Shown piece by piece: positions 5,273 to 5,459 of a stretch of DNA of 5,459 nt. The translations under genes and the position numbers were made by a program. The stretch is from an uncultured Bacilli bacterium (GTDB taxonomy: Bacteria; Bacillota_I; Bacilli_A; RF39; UBA660). Within the stretch, counting starts at the first letter, position 1. Each line of letters opens with the position of its first letter. Under the pieces are notes generated by a model that was not told the origin of the DNA, did not search any database, and saw only the letters and a list, made by a program, of their open reading frames with translations. Location: positions 1-5,459 of the forward strand of contig CALVQZ010000039.1 of assembly GCA_944358275.1 (NCBI GenBank), read 5' to 3'.

Positions 5273-5459
5273 GAGGATATAATGAATTTGTAAGTGTATT
5301 CAAGAGTTCATATAATGTTAATTCAACAATTAAAGAATTTGAAAATATAGGATATACAAAAGAAGAAATAATAGATCTTTTGTTAAATACTTCATCTAAT
5401 TGTGAAAACATGGATTTATCAAGAATCATCTATTACCGTACATATGATTATTTAGTAAA
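4734..5459. repeat. Inverted repeat, 197-bp arms with a 332-bp spacer
   Basis: Arms are 4734-4930 and 5263-5459. By hand alignment they pair without gaps with 8 mismatches (189 of 197). On the right arm these fall at 5268, 5273, 5274, 5277, 5281, 5290, 5317 and 5348. From 5349 to the window edge, 111 nt match perfectly (partner 4734-4844), so the repeat probably continues past the edge. The arms are in codon register with the large gene, and the left arm encodes residues 115 to about 180. The spacer 4931-5262 encodes residues 5-114, whose proposed TTG start is in the right arm. Confidence 0.95.
5263..5459 (+). pseudogene. Fragment of a second, oppositely oriented copy of the large gene (runs off right edge)
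   Basis: The plus strand in the frame starting at 5263 reads NLPRGYNEFVSVFKSSYN and stays open to the edge for 65 codons, ending in YYRTYDYLVK. It matches residues 115 to about 180 of the large protein with five substitutions: K118R, D121N, I124V, L133V and R143I. The frame is open back to a stop at 5233-5235, but no start with a ribosome binding site precedes it, and the sequence before 5263 is the reverse complement of the large gene's own N-terminal coding region. It therefore lacks its expected 114-residue N-terminus as it stands. It may be a decayed paralog, a silent cassette, or an intact gene whose N-terminus depends on inversion of the spacer. The part beyond the window decides which. 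Confidence 0.75.

Noticed and set aside
5247..5429. Minus-strand open frame of 60 codons at the right edge
   Set aside because: It is the antisense of the plus-strand paralog fragment, which is supported by protein-level similarity to the large gene.
4734..5459. Inverted arms as a fold-back amplification chimera of one molecule
   Set aside because: The arms differ at 8 positions, producing five amino-acid changes in the same open frame, which points to a diverged paralog. A chimera between strains cannot be fully excluded.
4734..5459. Inverted repeat as insertion sequence ends
   Set aside because: The arms are coding and belong to the large gene, and the spacer encodes its N-terminus rather than a transposase.

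Overview
The window is very AT-rich DNA with standard bacterial gene layout: Shine-Dalgarno sites, sigma-A-type promoters, tryptophan encoded by TGG, and TAA, TAG and TGA all used as stops. It looks like a low-GC Firmicute (Clostridia or a related lineage). The strongest taxonomic pointer is the 5' end of a yqeG-type HAD phosphatase gene at the left edge, a family typical of Firmicutes. The species cannot be named from the sequence. The window may be an entire short contig, because its right edge lies inside a repeated sequence.

Layout, all complete genes on the minus strand (transcribed right to left): (1) 5272-1763, a 1169-residue multidomain protein with a lethal-factor-like zinc metalloprotease domain, a helical and tandem-repeat middle, and a C-terminal domain resembling DUF3626; (2) 1732-569, a 387-residue ADP-ribosylglycohydrolase (ARH/DraG family) with about 77 extra N-terminal residues; (3) 520-299, a 73-residue very acidic protein of unknown function with its own good promoter; (4) a terminator-like hairpin at 220-264; (5) the first 35 codons of yqeG at 107-1, leaving the window on the left with its own promoter and Shine-Dalgarno site.

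At the right edge, 5263-5459 is an inverted copy, about 96% identical, of 4734-4930, which lies inside the large gene. The plus strand therefore carries a fragment of a second, paralogous gene pointing right. The 332-bp spacer between the arms encodes most of the N-terminus of the large protein, whose only available start is a TTG without a Shine-Dalgarno site, itself inside the repeat arm. This suggests a recombination-prone locus, possibly an N-terminal switch or a rearranged, 5'-truncated gene.

Working hypothesis: genes 1 and 2 are a toxin and its immunity protein. The large protein would be a polymorphic-toxin-like effector, with the zincin serving as a processing or effector module and the C-terminal domain as a possible ADP-ribosyltransferase-like toxin. 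The ADP-ribosylglycohydrolase 30 bp downstream would reverse the modification, as in the known Tre1/Tri1 pair. The ARH family and the zincin ligands are clear in sequence. The ART activity of the C-terminal domain and the toxin-immunity role are inference.
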